Assembly: GCF_038096165.1 (NCBI RefSeq)
Contig: NZ_CP151076.1
Coordinates: 2,415,501-2,479,500, forward strand
DNA from: Pseudomonas sp. G.S.17
GTDB taxonomy: Bacteria; Pseudomonadota; Gammaproteobacteria; Pseudomonadales; Pseudomonadaceae
Length of the DNA stretch: 64,000 bases
Direction of reading: 5' to 3'
Part shown: positions 26,654-36,762 of the stretch, piece by piece
How the letters are laid out: the number at the start of each line of letters is the position of its first letter
How positions within the stretch are numbered: the stretch's first letter is position 1
Made by a program: the position numbers and the translations under genes
The notes under the pieces: model-generated
Seen by the model: only the letters and a program-made list of their open reading frames with translations
Databases searched by the model: none
Told to the model about the DNA's origin: nothing

Positions 26654-27673
26654 GTGATACTGCTGACTAAAAAACGCTTGTCGCTTCTGATCGCTTCGCT
26701 GTGCCTGAGCGGTATGGCCCATGCGACTGACGTAACGGGCGCTGGTTCGAGTTTCGTTTTTCCGGTTATCTCCAAGTGGTCCCAGGACTACAGCAAAACC
26801 GCGGACAACCGTATCAACTATCAGTCCATCGGTTCGGGCGGCGGTATCGCTCAGATCAAGGCGGCCACCGTTGACTTCGGCGCATCCGATGCCCCGCTGT
26901 CCGCAGACGATCTGCACGCTGGCGGCCTGGGTCAGTTCCCAAGCGTGATCGGCGGTATCGTGCCAATCGTCAACGTTGAAGGCGTGGAAAGCGGCGAGCT
27001 GAAGCTGGACGGCCCAACCATCGCCGAGATCTTCATGGGCAAAATCAAGAAGTGGAACGATCCAGCCATTGCTGAATTGAATTCCGGCGTGAAGCTGCCC
27101 GATACGGCTATCACCGTTGTTCACCGTTCGGACGGTTCGGGCACCACTTACAACTTCACCAACTACCTGAGCAAAGTCAGCCCGGAGTGGAACGAGACGT
27201 TGAAGTTCGGTTCGACAGTGGTCTGGCCAGCCGGTGTGGGTGGCAAGGGTAACGAGGGTGTTTCTGCCTACGTGAAGCAGATCAAAGGTTCGATCGGCTA
27301 CGTCGAGTATTCCTACGCCGTTACCAACAAACTGGCTTACACCCAGCTGAAAAACGCTGCCGGCAAGTTTATCAAGCCTGACGCCAAGGCGTTCGCTGCA
27401 GCTGCCGACACCGCCGATTGGGCAAGCGCCAAAGACTTCAACCTGATCATGACCAACGCTCCAGGTGAAGCTGCATGGCCAATCACGGCCACCACCTGGA
27501 TCATCATGTACAAAAAAGCCAAGAACGAAGAGAAAAGCGCAGCTGCTTTCGACTTCTTCAAATGGTCTTTGAACAACGGCCAGAAACAAGCCGAGTCGCT
27601 GGACTATGTGGCTCTGCCCAAGTCGCTGGTTGACCGCGTGGATGCCTACTGGAAAACGGAATTCACCAAGTAA
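26654..27673 (+). CDS. pstS: Phosphate ABC transporter, periplasmic phosphate-binding protein PstS
   Basis: A 339-residue PstS. It has a signal peptide (cleavage after AHA, before TDVTGAGSSFVFP), phosphate-loop sequences TGAGSSF, SIGSGGGIAQIKA and DFGASDAPLS, and the late RSDGSGTTYNFTNYLS. It binds inorganic phosphate in the periplasm for PstCAB. The start codon is GTG with GAGG upstream. A hairpin with a T-run separates it from pstC, a common way to make more PstS than membrane subunits. A PhoB operator could not be confidently located. Confidence 0.94.
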   Translation: MILLTKKRLSLLIASLCLSGMAHATDVTGAGSSFVFPVISKWSQDYSKTADNRINYQSIGSGGGIAQIKAATVDFGASDAPLSADDLHAGGLGQFPSVIGGIVPIVNVEGVESGELKLDGPTIAEIFMGKIKKWNDPAIAELNSGVKLPDTAITVVHRSDGSGTTYNFTNYLSKVSPEWNETLKFGSTVVWPAGVGGKGNEGVSAYVKQIKGSIGYVEYSYAVTNKLAYTQLKNAAGKFIKPDAKAFAAAADTADWASAKDFNLIMTNAPGEAAWPITATTWIIMYKKAKNEEKSAAAFDFFKWSLNNGQKQAESLDYVALPKSLVDRVDAYWKTEFTK

Positions 27674-27691
27674 GTGATCCAAGCCCGTACA

Positions 27692-27740
27692 CCCCTGTCA
27701 TCGAGCCGCGATATCGGCTTGGTGGCAGGGGCTTTTTCTT
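27692..27740 (+). terminator. Intergenic attenuator hairpin between pstS and pstC
   Basis: A long imperfect stem (cccctgtcatcgagccg pairing with cggcttggtggcagggg, 27692-27731, with a few mismatches) is followed by ctttttctt. As an intrinsic terminator inside the pst operon it would let only part of transcription continue into pstCAB, explaining higher expression of the binding protein. Confidence 0.7.
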
Positions 27741-27755
27741 ACGAGTGGACCCAAC

Positions 27756-28751
27756 ATGACTGAAAACACCCAATACCTGTCCGCTAACGTCACCGAAGTT
27801 GAATCCGATGGCGAAAAGCGCGCCAAGCGGGATCACCGCCATGACTTGTGGTTCAAGCGGTCGTTACAAGCAGCTGCCATGCTGGTGCTTGCAATGCTGG
27901 GTTGTATTGCACTGTCCACTCTCTGGGGCGGCAGTCTGGCATTTCAAACCTTCGGGTTTGAGTTTCTGACCAGTACCGAATGGGACGTGAACGCCGGCAA
28001 ATTCGGCGCACTGGTTCCGATCTACGGCACACTGGTGACATCATTTCTGGCTTTGCTGATCGCCGTTCCGGTGAGTTTCGGCATTGCGATTTTCCTGACC
28101 GAAGTTGCGCCGCCCTGGTTGCGGATGCCTGTTGCCTCGGCCATCGAACTGTTGGCGGGGATTCCTTCGATCATTTATGGCATGTGGGGCCTGTTTGTAT
28201 TCGGTCCGTTCATGGCTGAACACCTTTCGCCCTGGATCACCGAGAACCTGGGTGCATTGCCGCTGATCGGCCCGATGTTTCAGGGGCCGCCACTGGGTAT
28301 CGGCATGCTCACGGCAGGTATCGTGCTGGCGATCATGATTACGCCGTTCATTACCTCGGTCATGCAGGAAGTCTTCCGCACCGTACCCACCACGTTGAAA
28401 GAGTCGGCTTACGCATTGGGCGGCACGACCTGGGAAGTGGTATGGGACATCGTTCTTCCCTATACGCGTTCAGCGGTAGTCGGCGGTGTGTTTCTCGGTC
28501 TGGGTCGCGCGTTGGGTGAAACCATGGCGGTGACCTTCGTGCTGGGTAACGCCCACCAATTCTCGGCCTCGCTGATGATGCCGAGCAGCTCTATCGCTTC
28601 GGTGATCGCCAACGAGTTCAACGAGGCCTACACCGACTTGCACCGTTCGGCCCTGATCGCTCTTGGCTTCCTGTTGTTTGTCGTCACCTTCATCGTGCTG
28701 GCTCTGGCCCGTCTGATGCTGTCTCGTCTGTCACGCAAGGAGGGGTTATGA
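27756..28751 (+). CDS. pstC: Phosphate ABC transporter permease PstC
   Basis: A 331-residue inner-membrane permease with six or more membrane helices. It carries the ABC-permease coupling loop (ESAYALGGTTWEVVWDIVLP) and the PstC segment LLAGIPSIIYGMWGLFVFGP. It forms the phosphate channel with PstA. Its stop overlaps the pstA start (ATGA). An N-terminal cytoplasmic tail of about 40 charged residues precedes helix 1. Confidence 0.94.
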   Translation: MTENTQYLSANVTEVESDGEKRAKRDHRHDLWFKRSLQAAAMLVLAMLGCIALSTLWGGSLAFQTFGFEFLTSTEWDVNAGKFGALVPIYGTLVTSFLALLIAVPVSFGIAIFLTEVAPPWLRMPVASAIELLAGIPSIIYGMWGLFVFGPFMAEHLSPWITENLGALPLIGPMFQGPPLGIGMLTAGIVLAIMITPFITSVMQEVFRTVPTTLKESAYALGGTTWEVVWDIVLPYTRSAVVGGVFLGLGRALGETMAVTFVLGNAHQFSASLMMPSSSIASVIANEFNEAYTDLHRSALIALGFLLFVVTFIVLALARLMLSRLSRKEGL

Positions 28752-29632
28752 GTAAGGACATGGCAGGCAGCGAGCGCCTTTACCGCTCTCGTAACTTCAA
28801 GAACAAAATTGCGATGGTGCTCAGCTGCGGCGCCACGGCATTTGGTCTGTTGTGGCTGGTCTGGATTCTGTTGACCACCATCATCAAGGGTATTGATGCC
28901 CTGAATCTGCAGCTGTTTACCGGCATGACGCCACCGCCTGGTACCGAAGGCGGTCTGGCCAACGCGTTTTACGGCAGTGTGCTGATGTCCGGTATCGGCC
29001 TGCTGATCGGTACCCCGATTGGTTTGATGGCCGGTATCTGGCTGGCCGAGTTTGCCCGTTACACCAAACTGGGCAACACCGTGCGCTTCATCAACGACAT
29101 CCTGCTGTCGGCGCCTTCCATTGTTCTCGGTCTGTTTGTCTACACCGTGGTCGTGTTGCCGCTTAACGCTATTACCAATCATCAGGTTGGCTTCTCGGCG
29201 CTGGCCGGGGCCCTGGCTTTGGCGTTGCTGGTGATTCCGGTGGTGGTGCGCACCACGGATGAAATGATGCAACTGCAGCCGTCGACCATGCGTGAAGCGG
29301 CGTTGGCATTAGGGGTTCCACAATGGAAGCTGACCTTGCAGATCGTCCTGCGTGCCGCCAAGGCTGGCGTGGTCACCGGTATCCTGCTGGCGCTGGCGCG
29401 TATTACCGGCGAAACCGCGCCGTTACTGTTCACCGCTTTCGGCAACCAGTTCTGGAGCAGCGATCTGCTCAAACCGATCGCCAGTGTTCCGGTGGTGGTC
29501 TTCCAGTACGCCATGAGCCCGTTCGACGACTGGCACTCTCTGGCCTGGGCAGGTGCTCTGGTCATGACCTTGTTCGTGCTGTTCCTCAGTCTTGCTTCCC
29601 GCTTAATTCTTTTGCGCAATAGGGCGTCATGA
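28748..29632 (+). CDS. pstA: Phosphate ABC transporter permease PstA
   Basis: A 294-residue permease partner of PstC. It shows the PstA features [34 protein letters not shown] and the coupling loop [20 protein letters not shown]. It overlaps pstC upstream and pstB downstream by four bases each, so the three are translated together. The length is normal. Confidence 0.94.
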   Translation: MSKDMAGSERLYRSRNFKNKIAMVLSCGATAFGLLWLVWILLTTIIKGIDALNLQLFTGMTPPPGTEGGLANAFYGSVLMSGIGLLIGTPIGLMAGIWLAEFARYTKLGNTVRFINDILLSAPSIVLGLFVYTVVVLPLNAITNHQVGFSALAGALALALLVIPVVVRTTDEMMQLQPSTMREAALALGVPQWKLTLQIVLRAAKAGVVTGILLALARITGETAPLLFTAFGNQFWSSDLLKPIASVPVVVFQYAMSPFDDWHSLAWAGALVMTLFVLFLSLASRLILLRNRAS

Positions 29633-30411
29633 TGAATAACCTTTCCCTTGCCAATGAAAAAACCAAGATTCAAGTCCGTGGTCTGGAGTTTTTCTACGGC
29701 GGCCAGCAATCCCTGAAATCCATCGACATGGTGATCCCGGAAAAACGCATTACGGCGATCATCGGTCCTTCGGGTTGCGGCAAATCGACCTTGCTGCGGG
29801 TTTTCAACCGTATCTACGCGATGTACCCAAAGCAGGAAGCCAAGGGTGAAGTGCTGCTCAATGGCGAGAACATCCTGGCCCCTGGCTATTCTATGAACCG
29901 CCTGCGCAGTCACGTCGGCATGGTGTTCCAGAAGCCGGTGCCGTTTCCGATGTCGATCTACGACAACATTTCCTACGCCATCAAGCACCACGAAAAGCTC
30001 TCGCGTCGTGAGATGGAAGATCGCGTTGAACAGGCTCTGCGCGGCGCGGCGCTGTGGGATGAAGTCAAGGATAAGCTCAAGCAAAGCGCTACCGGGCTGT
30101 CCGGCGGTCAGCAACAGCGTCTGTGCATCGCCCGCACCATCGCGTTGCGTCCACAGGTCTTGTTGCTGGACGAACCGACTTCAGCCCTTGACCCGATTTC
30201 CACCGGGCGCATCGAGCAGCTGATTACCGAGCTCAAAGAGCAGTTCACGGTGATCATCGTGACCCACAACATGCAACAAGCGGCGCGCTGCTCGGACTAC
30301 ACCGCGTTCATGTTCATGGGCGAGCTGATCGAGCACGGCGACACCGACACCATCTTCACCAAGCCTTCCAAGACCCAGACCGAAGACTACATCACCGGGC
30401 GTTTCGGCTGA
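29629..30411 (+). CDS. pstB: Phosphate ABC transporter ATP-binding protein PstB
   Basis: A 260-residue ABC ATPase with Walker [10 protein letters not shown] (46-54), the signature [16 protein letters not shown] and Walker [14 protein letters not shown]. It powers phosphate uptake by PstCA. Two tandem ATGs are possible starts. The operon ends here: no phoU follows, and a convergent LysR gene stops only 1 bp further on. Many Pseudomonas carry a second pst operon with phoU, so this may be the extra copy. Confidence 0.95.
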   Translation: MMNNLSLANEKTKIQVRGLEFFYGGQQSLKSIDMVIPEKRITAIIGPSGCGKSTLLRVFNRIYAMYPKQEAKGEVLLNGENILAPGYSMNRLRSHVGMVFQKPVPFPMSIYDNISYAIKHHEKLSRREMEDRVEQALRGAALWDEVKDKLKQSATGLSGGQQQRLCIARTIALRPQVLLLDEPTSALDPISTGRIEQLITELKEQFTVIIVTHNMQQAARCSDYTAFMFMGELIEHGDTDTIFTKPSKTQTEDYITGRFG

Positions 30412-30412
30412 T

Positions 30413-31351
30413 TCAAGGCTGATCTGTCACCTGGGCGGGCGCCGACGCGGGCTCGCCCATGAAGTCTTCCAGCCGCCGACGCAGCCAGCGCTCGGCCGGA
30501 TCGGTGTCCATTACGCTGAGCCAGACCATGGACAAATCCAGGGTCGGGGTAATGAATGGCAGCGGTTCATCCTGTACCAATCCCAACGCACTCATCGCAC
30601 TGGCGGTGTAAGTCGGCATGTTCGACAGCAAGTCAGTTCCGGCCATCAAGGCAGGCAACGTGCTGTATTGCGGAATCGACAACACCACATGCCGCTTGCG
30701 GCCCAGCGCGCTCAGCCACTCATCGGCGAAGCTGCTGATGTTGGCCACGTGGGACACCACCACATGCGGTCGTGAGCAATATTCATCCAGAGTCAGTGGC
30801 GTGGCCGATTTGTCGGCGCGGATTACTCGGGGCTGAATAGTCCGCAGCAGCTTGCGCTTGGCATTGGCCGGTAGTTCTCGGGTCAGGCAGACCCCGGCCG
30901 TGATTTCCCCTGAAATCAGCAGTTCGGAAATATTCCAGTAGTCCACGTGCTTGACCACGATTACCACGCCCGGTGCTTCCAGGCGGATGGCGCGCAGCAT
31001 GGCCGGCAGCAGACCGAATTCGACGTCATCGGACAGACCAATGCGGAAGGTCATGTTGCTGCTGGCCGGGTCGAAGTCGTGACTCAAGCTCAAGGCCGTG
31101 GACATGGCGTCCAGCGCCGGCGACAGATGCAGAATGATTTCCTGGGCGCGAGCGGTCGGCTCCATGCGGTGCCCGACGCGAATGAACAGTGGATCGTTGA
31201 ACAAGGCGCGCAGTCGATTGAGCGCTGCGCTGATGGTCGGCTGGCCGAGAAACAGCTTTTCGGCGGCGCGGGTCACGTTGCGCTCTTGCATCAAGGTCTC
31301 GAACACCACCATCAGGTTGATGTCGGCCTTGCGCAGTTGATTTCGGTTCAT
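30413..31351 (-). CDS. LysR-family transcriptional regulator (NodD/NahR-like N-terminus)
   Basis: About 312 residues starting MNRNQLRKADINLMVVFETL, with helix-turn-helix AAEKLFLGQPTISAALNRLR and FNDPLFIRVGHRMEPT, the typical run of the NodD/NahR/LeuO subgroup. The longer open frame upstream covers a repeat region and is not supported. It is divergent from the SDR-GH15 pair, 191 bp away, and may regulate it; the effector is unknown. Confidence 0.9.
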   Translation of the reverse strand: MNRNQLRKADINLMVVFETLMQERNVTRAAEKLFLGQPTISAALNRLRALFNDPLFIRVGHRMEPTARAQEIILHLSPALDAMSTALSLSHDFDPASSNMTFRIGLSDDVEFGLLPAMLRAIRLEAPGVVIVVKHVDYWNISELLISGEITAGVCLTRELPANAKRKLLRTIQPRVIRADKSATPLTLDEYCSRPHVVVSHVANISSFADEWLSALGRKRHVVLSIPQYSTLPALMAGTDLLSNMPTYTASAMSALGLVQDEPLPFITPTLDLSMVWLSVMDTDPAERWLRRRLEDFMGEPASAPAQVTDQP

Positions 31352-31390
31352 TGTGGTAGCAATCCGCGGGGGGTTATGGCCCTGTGCGGG

Positions 31391-31470
31391 CAAGCTACCA
31401 GTTGCAAGCCCCAAGCGACAAGCCGCAAGCGGTGTCGTCAAGCGGCTTGCAACTTAAAGCTGGCAGCTTG
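31391..31470. repeat. Palindromic gcaagc-rich intergenic repeat
   Basis: A cluster of related short words (caagc, gcttgc) forms an 8-bp perfect stem (caagccgc at 31419-31426, gcggcttg at 31442-31449). An outer imperfect stem is formed by caagctaccagttgcaag and cttgcaacttaaagctgg. It lies between the LysR gene and the SDR gene. Similar clusters occur in Pseudomonas intergenic DNA. It could alternatively be a LysR operator region. Confidence 0.5.
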
Positions 31471-31542
31471 CAGCGGCTTCCAATGAACTTCCCGTTCGGC
31501 TTACCGGTCAGCTCTACATGCTTAACATGAGGTTTTGACTCG

Positions 31543-32343
31543 ATGCGTATTTCATTGGACAAGCAGGTTGCATTGGTAACCGGCGGCAGTTCGGGCCTTG
31601 GCGCAGGAGCGGCCAAAGCCCTGGCGGCGGCGGGCGCCGCCGTGGTGATCAACTATAATTCCCAGCCTGAACCGGCCGAAAAGCTTGCGGCACAGATCAT
31701 TGCCGAAGGCGGTCGGGCGGTTGCCATCGGCGCTGACGTCTCGCAGGAGGATCAGGTCGAGCGCATGTTCGCGCAAACCCTGGAGCATTTCGGTCGCCTG
31801 GACATTCTGGTCGCCAATTCCGGCCTGCAAAAAGATGCGTCGATCTTCGACATGAGCCTGGCCGACTGGAACAAGGTGATCGACGTCAACCTGACCGGCC
31901 AGTTTCTCTGCGCCCGCAGTGCCTTGCGCCAGTTCGTCGCCCAAGGCATGCATCCGGAGGTTTCCAGAGCCATGGGCAAGATCATTCACATGAGTTCCGT
32001 GCATCAGCTGATTCCCTGGGCCGGGCACGCCAACTATGCGGCGTCCAAAGGCGGCATCGATCTATTGATGCGCACCATTGCCCAGGAGGTCGGCGAGAAG
32101 AAAATCCGCGTCAACAGCATTGCGCCGGGCGCGATTCGCACGGCGATCAATCAGGACGCGATGAAGGGCGATGCCGAAGCCAAACTGTTGAAGCTGATTC
32201 CTTACGGCCGCGTCGGTGAAGCAGAAGACGTGGCCAATGCAGTGGTCTGGCTCGCGTCTGATTTATCCGATTACGTGCATGGCACCACCTTGTTCATCGA
32301 CGGTGGCATGAGCCTCTATCCGGAGTTTCGCGACAATGGCTAA
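31543..32343 (+). CDS. SDR-family oxidoreductase (glucose 1-dehydrogenase-like)
   Basis: A 266-residue classical short-chain dehydrogenase. The cofactor motif TGGSSGLGAGAAKAL is near residue 11, VANSG follows mid-domain, the catalytic Ser lies in HMSSVH, and YAASKGG supplies Tyr and Lys. The C-terminus ends DYVHGTTLFIDGGMSLYPEF, similar to glucose 1-dehydrogenases. It overlaps the following GH15 gene by 8 bp. A glucan-to-glucose-to-gluconate link between the two is plausible but inferred. Confidence 0.88.
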   Translation: MRISLDKQVALVTGGSSGLGAGAAKALAAAGAAVVINYNSQPEPAEKLAAQIIAEGGRAVAIGADVSQEDQVERMFAQTLEHFGRLDILVANSGLQKDASIFDMSLADWNKVIDVNLTGQFLCARSALRQFVAQGMHPEVSRAMGKIIHMSSVHQLIPWAGHANYAASKGGIDLLMRTIAQEVGEKKIRVNSIAPGAIRTAINQDAMKGDAEAKLLKLIPYGRVGEAEDVANAVVWLASDLSDYVHGTTLFIDGGMSLYPEFRDNG

Positions 32344-34162
32344 GTTTCTGGAAGAAGCGCAAAACCCTATCGAAAACCACGGCATCATTGGCGATATGCG
32401 CAGCGCAGCGCTAGTCGCCGACACGGGCAGCATCGACTTTCTCTGCTGGCCGGATTTTGATAGCCCATCGGTGTTCACCGCACTGCTGGACAGCAACGAT
32501 GCCGGGATTTTTCAGTTGGCGCCGGATCTGCCTGACGCGCGTCGCCAGCAAATTTACCTGCCGGACACCAATGTCCTGCAGACCCGCTGGATCGCCAAGG
32601 ACGCGGTCGTCGAGGTGACTGACCTGATGCCCATCGGGCAACACGAGGACGACTTGCCTCGCGTGGTGCGGCGCATCGAGGTGCGCTACGGCGCAGCGAC
32701 CATGCGCATGCGCTGCCGGGTGCGGCTGGATTACAGTCGTGCGCAAATGAGCGTGCGTATGGATGGCGAAGATGTGTGCTTCGAGGCTGAGGGGCAGCCC
32801 GGCATGCGACTTTCATCGACCGCGCCGTTGCACGTCGATGAGCAGACCGCCGTCGCTGAGTTCACCATGCAGCAAGGCGAGATTTTCGAGTTCGTGCTCG
32901 GCGGGATCGACGACGAGCAGGTCAGCGCCGGGCAATGTCCGCGCTATCTGGACGACACCCTGGCGTTCTGGCGGCGCTGGAGCAAACAGTCCGAGTACCG
33001 TGGCCGCTGGCAGGAAATGGTCAACCGTTCAGCGCTGACTCTCAAACTGCTCACTTCCCGCAAACATGGCGGCATTGTGGCTGCCGCGACCTTCGGCCTG
33101 CCGGAAACCCTCGGCGGCGAGCGCAACTGGGACTATCGCTACACCTGGATTCGCGACGCATCGTTCACCGTCTATGCGTTCATGCGCCTGGGCTATTCCG
33201 ATGAAGCCAACGCGTTCATGGGCTGGGTGCGCGGCAGAATGGGCGATTGCTGCGATGATTCAAGCACCCTCGGCATCCTTTATAGCCTTGATGGCCGCGA
33301 AGAGCTGCCTGAGGAAACCCTGACGCATCTTTCCGGTTATGGCGGCGCCACCCCGGTGCGTATCGGCAACGAGGCTTACCAGCAGACCCAGCTGGATATC
33401 TATGGCGAACTGATGGACGCCGTGTATCTGGCCAACAAATATGGCGAAGCGATTTCCTACGAAGGCTGGCAGCACGCGACTCGTCTGGTGGATTACGTGT
33501 GCGAAAACTGGCGCAGTAAAGACGTCGGCATCTGGGAAATGCGCGGCCAGGATCAGCACTTCCTGCATTCGCGCCTGATGTGTTGGGTCGCTCTGGACCG
33601 CGCGCTGCGCCTGGCTTTCAAACGCTCGCTGCCGGCGCCCTTTGATCGTTGGGACAAGGAGCGGCAGGCGATTCACGACGATATCTGGAAAAACTTCTGG
33701 AACGCTGACCTCGGCCACTTCGTGCAATACAAGGGCAGTCGCAACCTGGATGCATCGATGTTGCTGATGCCGCTGGTGCGTTTTGTCGGGGCCAGCGATC
33801 CGCGCTGGATCGCAACTCTGGACGCCATCGAAGGCACGCTGGTGCGCGATGGTATGGTCTATCGCTACCGCAACGACGACGACCATGACGACGGTCTCGC
33901 CGGGGAAGAGGGTGCATTCACCGCCTGTTCATTCTGGTACGTCGAATGCCTGGCCCGGGCCGGGCGGGTCGAACAGGCGCATCTGGAGTTCGAGCAGCTG
34001 CTGCGCTATTCCAATCCGCTGGGGCTCTACGCCGAGGAGTTCGATGTTCACGGCCATCACCTGGGCAATACGCCCCAGGCCCTCAGCCATCTGGCATTGA
34101 TCAGCGCGGCGAGCTTCCTGGATCGCAAGCTCAATGGCGAGAAGACGATGTGGCAGCCGTAA
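32336..34162 (+). CDS. Glycoside hydrolase family 15 protein (glucoamylase/trehalase-like)
   Basis: A 608-residue GH15 protein with an N-terminal beta domain (to about residue 220) and a C-terminal (alpha/alpha)6 barrel. The barrel begins near GERNWDYRYTWIRDASF (residue 261 on). Later elements include LSGYGGATPVRIGNEAYQQ and EGAFTACSFWYVECLARAG, which holds a candidate catalytic glutamate. No signal peptide is seen, so it acts in the cytoplasm, probably on trehalose or an alpha-glucan. It is coupled to the preceding SDR by overlap. Confidence 0.9.
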   Translation: MAKFLEEAQNPIENHGIIGDMRSAALVADTGSIDFLCWPDFDSPSVFTALLDSNDAGIFQLAPDLPDARRQQIYLPDTNVLQTRWIAKDAVVEVTDLMPIGQHEDDLPRVVRRIEVRYGAATMRMRCRVRLDYSRAQMSVRMDGEDVCFEAEGQPGMRLSSTAPLHVDEQTAVAEFTMQQGEIFEFVLGGIDDEQVSAGQCPRYLDDTLAFWRRWSKQSEYRGRWQEMVNRSALTLKLLTSRKHGGIVAAATFGLPETLGGERNWDYRYTWIRDASFTVYAFMRLGYSDEANAFMGWVRGRMGDCCDDSSTLGILYSLDGREELPEETLTHLSGYGGATPVRIGNEAYQQTQLDIYGELMDAVYLANKYGEAISYEGWQHATRLVDYVCENWRSKDVGIWEMRGQDQHFLHSRLMCWVALDRALRLAFKRSLPAPFDRWDKERQAIHDDIWKNFWNADLGHFVQYKGSRNLDASMLLMPLVRFVGASDPRWIATLDAIEGTLVRDGMVYRYRNDDDHDDGLAGEEGAFTACSFWYVECLARAGRVEQAHLEFEQLLRYSNPLGLYAEEFDVHGHHLGNTPQALSHLALISAASFLDRKLNGEKTMWQP

Positions 34163-34196
34163 AGGCTGTCGCACCTCTGTGTACTTGGGTGGGGGC

Positions 34197-34273
34197 GAGC
34201 TGGCTCGCGAAGCTTTCAAATAAGGCTGAGAAAAATGTGTTGGCCGAAGCTGCCGCTTCGCGAGCAAGTTCAC
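34197..34273. repeat. REP pair between converging genes
   Basis: Facing palindromic arms, gcgagctggctcgcgaagc at 34197-34215 and gcttcgcgagcaagttc at 34257-34273, lie between the GH15 gene and the end of the GT-C gene. A GC hairpin (cccggc...gccggg) follows at about 34276-34299. This is a typical BIME that may serve both converging transcripts. No gene is seen. Confidence 0.6.
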
Positions 34274-34310
34274 CCCGGCAGGCTTGCACCCGCCGGGCTT
34301 ATGTCGCAAA

Positions 34311-35744
34311 TCATTTGCTATGCAACGCAAACCCGACCACCAAGTTTTCCAGCGCGTAGTTATCGCCGATCATGCCGCAGTAGCTGGTCCGCGCCAGATA
34401 CGCGCCGTGGCCTTCGAGGAAGACTTTGATATCCCTGACTTCATCGCACATTTCCAGTGTGCGGCCCGGCAATCCGCCGACTGCCTGGGCGGAGCGCAGG
34501 GCGCCCATGGGTGTCCAGTCCGCGATGATCAGTGCGCCTTCGGGCACCGATTGTTCATAGCTGTGGGCGAATTGCTCGGCAGAGTGATCAGGCAGGTAAG
34601 GCACCATGAAGTAATGAATGTCGTTGCGAAACGGCAACGCTTCTTTATGGGTCGGCAGGTTCAGCAAGCCTGAGGCATACAGCGAATACACCAGCAGAAT
34701 CGACAGCGGTGACGCCACCACGGAGAGGTTCGTCAGCGTCCTGCCACTCAGGTTTTCGGGGAGCAATGCCTGAAGTTTGATGACACCAATAATGCTCAGC
34801 ATCGCCACGCCGGGCAGGAAAAACGTGAAGCGATCCGTGACGTTATAAGACACCGCGAAGACGAAATTCAACGCTGCCGCGGCCCATAGCAGGCGCAACC
34901 GGTTGTCCTTGGGAAACAGCACAAGCCCCAGCAACTGTGGGCCAATCAGCGACAGCAAGAGGATGCACACCGAGTTTTTTTCATGCCACATATCGTCAAA
35001 GCGCAGCAGGCTGCTTTCGTAGCTCGGCTGGTCACTTTTGCTAGCGCTGCCGGTCAGGTAACGATGGAACACCTCGACGATGTTCATTCCGCCATGCAGG
35101 TCATGGGCAACCGCAGGCCACGCCACTGCGAAACCTGCCATGAAACCAGGAACGGTGATCAGGATGCGGGTCTTGTGCTGATACAACAGCTGGATGTACA
35201 GCGGCAGTAGAACCACAAAGGTCAATTGGTGAATGGCCGCGCCGAGTCCGGTCAGGGCGCCAATGATGAATAACTTGCTTAAATCGCTCAGGGAAGACTT
35301 GCGCTCGAAATGCACCCAATAAGCCAGCAACACCAACAGCGAGTGCAGGATATACACCTCGATCTTGGTCGAGACCCAGAACACCGAATGGGAGAGGACC
35401 GTTGCAGCCGCTGCCAGCAATGCCTGGCGCGTGCTGGCCCCGACGCTCATGGCCAATAGGTAGATGATCCACGCCAGTGGTATCAGCAGTATCGAGTTGA
35501 GCAGGCTCAAGACTTGAGGACCCAGCAATTCGAAGGTCGCGGTGCTGACAAAGTGATACAGCGGGTGATCCAGCGGGCCGAGGGATTCGCTGAAGTAGTG
35601 GCCCATAGCGGCGTCGGCCATGAATATGCCGTTGTCCATCCATTGAATCGGTCCGCTGGAGGCGATGAAACTGGCAAAAATGGCTGCGCACAGCAGCAAC
35701 AGCGCAAGGCTGATTGACGAACGACTGGCGTTTCCTGAGGCCAT
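34311..35744 (-). CDS. Polytopic GT-C-like glycosyltransferase (DUF2723/PMT-like)
   Basis: About 477 residues, with ten or so membrane helices and a soluble C-terminal part. After the first helix a loop carries [16 protein letters not shown], then [11 protein letters not shown], matching the acidic catalytic loop and HP(L)Y motif of DUF2723/PMT-like GT-C enzymes, which use polyprenyl-phosphate sugars outside the inner membrane. AGGAG precedes ATG 35744. It is the last gene of a five-gene unit for a polyprenyl-phosphoryl-arabinose-like donor, so it is the likely transferase using that donor. The acceptor is unknown. Assignment to DUF2723 is from motif recognition only. Confidence 0.7.
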   Translation of the reverse strand: MASGNASRSSISLALLLLCAAIFASFIASSGPIQWMDNGIFMADAAMGHYFSESLGPLDHPLYHFVSTATFELLGPQVLSLLNSILLIPLAWIIYLLAMSVGASTRQALLAAAATVLSHSVFWVSTKIEVYILHSLLVLLAYWVHFERKSSLSDLSKLFIIGALTGLGAAIHQLTFVVLLPLYIQLLYQHKTRILITVPGFMAGFAVAWPAVAHDLHGGMNIVEVFHRYLTGSASKSDQPSYESSLLRFDDMWHEKNSVCILLLSLIGPQLLGLVLFPKDNRLRLLWAAAALNFVFAVSYNVTDRFTFFLPGVAMLSIIGVIKLQALLPENLSGRTLTNLSVVASPLSILLVYSLYASGLLNLPTHKEALPFRNDIHYFMVPYLPDHSAEQFAHSYEQSVPEGALIIADWTPMGALRSAQAVGGLPGRTLEMCDEVRDIKVFLEGHGAYLARTSYCGMIGDNYALENLVVGFALHSK

Positions 35745-35778
35745 GGAGCAACTCCTGTGGGTGATTGACAAGTGCCGG

Positions 35779-36762
35779 TTATTCGGCGGCTTGCCCGGTG
35801 ATTTGCGGATCAAGGGCGTGTGCCGACTTGAGCTTGAGCAGCATCACCGCGCCAATACCGACTGCGAACCACAAGGTTGCGAGGCGAATAACCACGGTCG
35901 CGGCGATTGCATCGGCGCTGGACATGCCTTTCCAGACCAACAAGCCGACCATCACCGCTTCCGCGCCGCCGAGACCGCCAGGCATGAAGCTGATGGCCCC
36001 GGCCAGCATCGCCAGGGCGTACACAAAGACGGCAAAGTTCAGCTCGATGTCGGCGCCCATCCAGTTCAGTATCCAGTGAAAAGCCAACGCCTCAGCGCTC
36101 CAGGCCACCACGCTCAGGGTCGTAACGCCGATCAGCAGGCTCAGGCGATGGCAGCGCTGGGCAGCGATCAGCACTTGAATCAGCTGCCGCGCCAGGCCGA
36201 TCAATTTGCCGCCTTGTGCTGGCATTGCCAAAGCCAGGCGTTCCAGCAGGCGTCTCTGGGACAGGATCAGCAGACCGATCAGCACCAGGCTGATACCCGC
36301 CACGATCATCGGCCGCGCGTCCGGATACAGCGACAGGCCGAACAAGGTCAGCAGCACCACTGCAAACAGGTCCGACAGCCGCTCGCTGAAAAACGCCGCG
36401 AAACTCAGCGGATAAGGCACACCCCAGCGCTTGAGCAGCACGCCGCGCAACGCTTCGCCCGCCTTGCCGGGCGTGGTGGTCAGGGCAAAACCGGCCAGGT
36501 AAATATTCAGGCTCGGTTGCCATGCCACAGGATGGCCCAGCACGCGCAGGTAAGTCTGCCAGCGCAGAAACCGCAGGCCGTAATTGAACGACGACAGCAG
36601 CAGCGCCGCGAGTATGCCGACCACGCCGACTTCGCCCACCGCATGGCTTACCGCATGCCAGCCGCCCCATAGGGAAAAGCCCAGGTAGGCGATCGCCGAG
36701 CCCACCACCGACAGCACCACCGCACGGTAGCGCCAGCCGGACAGGTAAGGTGACTCATTCAT
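35779..36762 (-). CDS. LPG-synthase-TM/UPF0104-family membrane protein, candidate lipid-sugar flippase
   Basis: About 327 residues with eight or so membrane helices of the lysylphosphatidylglycerol-synthase-TM family. Typical pieces are [51 protein letters not shown] and [17 protein letters not shown]. Members flip lipids across the inner membrane or are of unknown role. The start overlaps the stop of the DprE2-like gene as ATGA. Between donor-synthesis genes and a GT-C enzyme, flipping polyprenyl-phosphoryl-arabinose to the periplasm is the natural inference. Confidence 0.82.
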   Translation of the reverse strand: MNESPYLSGWRYRAVVLSVVGSAIAYLGFSLWGGWHAVSHAVGEVGVVGILAALLLSSFNYGLRFLRWQTYLRVLGHPVAWQPSLNIYLAGFALTTTPGKAGEALRGVLLKRWGVPYPLSFAAFFSERLSDLFAVVLLTLFGLSLYPDARPMIVAGISLVLIGLLILSQRRLLERLALAMPAQGGKLIGLARQLIQVLIAAQRCHRLSLLIGVTTLSVVAWSAEALAFHWILNWMGADIELNFAVFVYALAMLAGAISFMPGGLGGAEAVMVGLLVWKGMSSADAIAATVVIRLATLWFAVGIGAVMLLKLKSAHALDPQITGQAAE

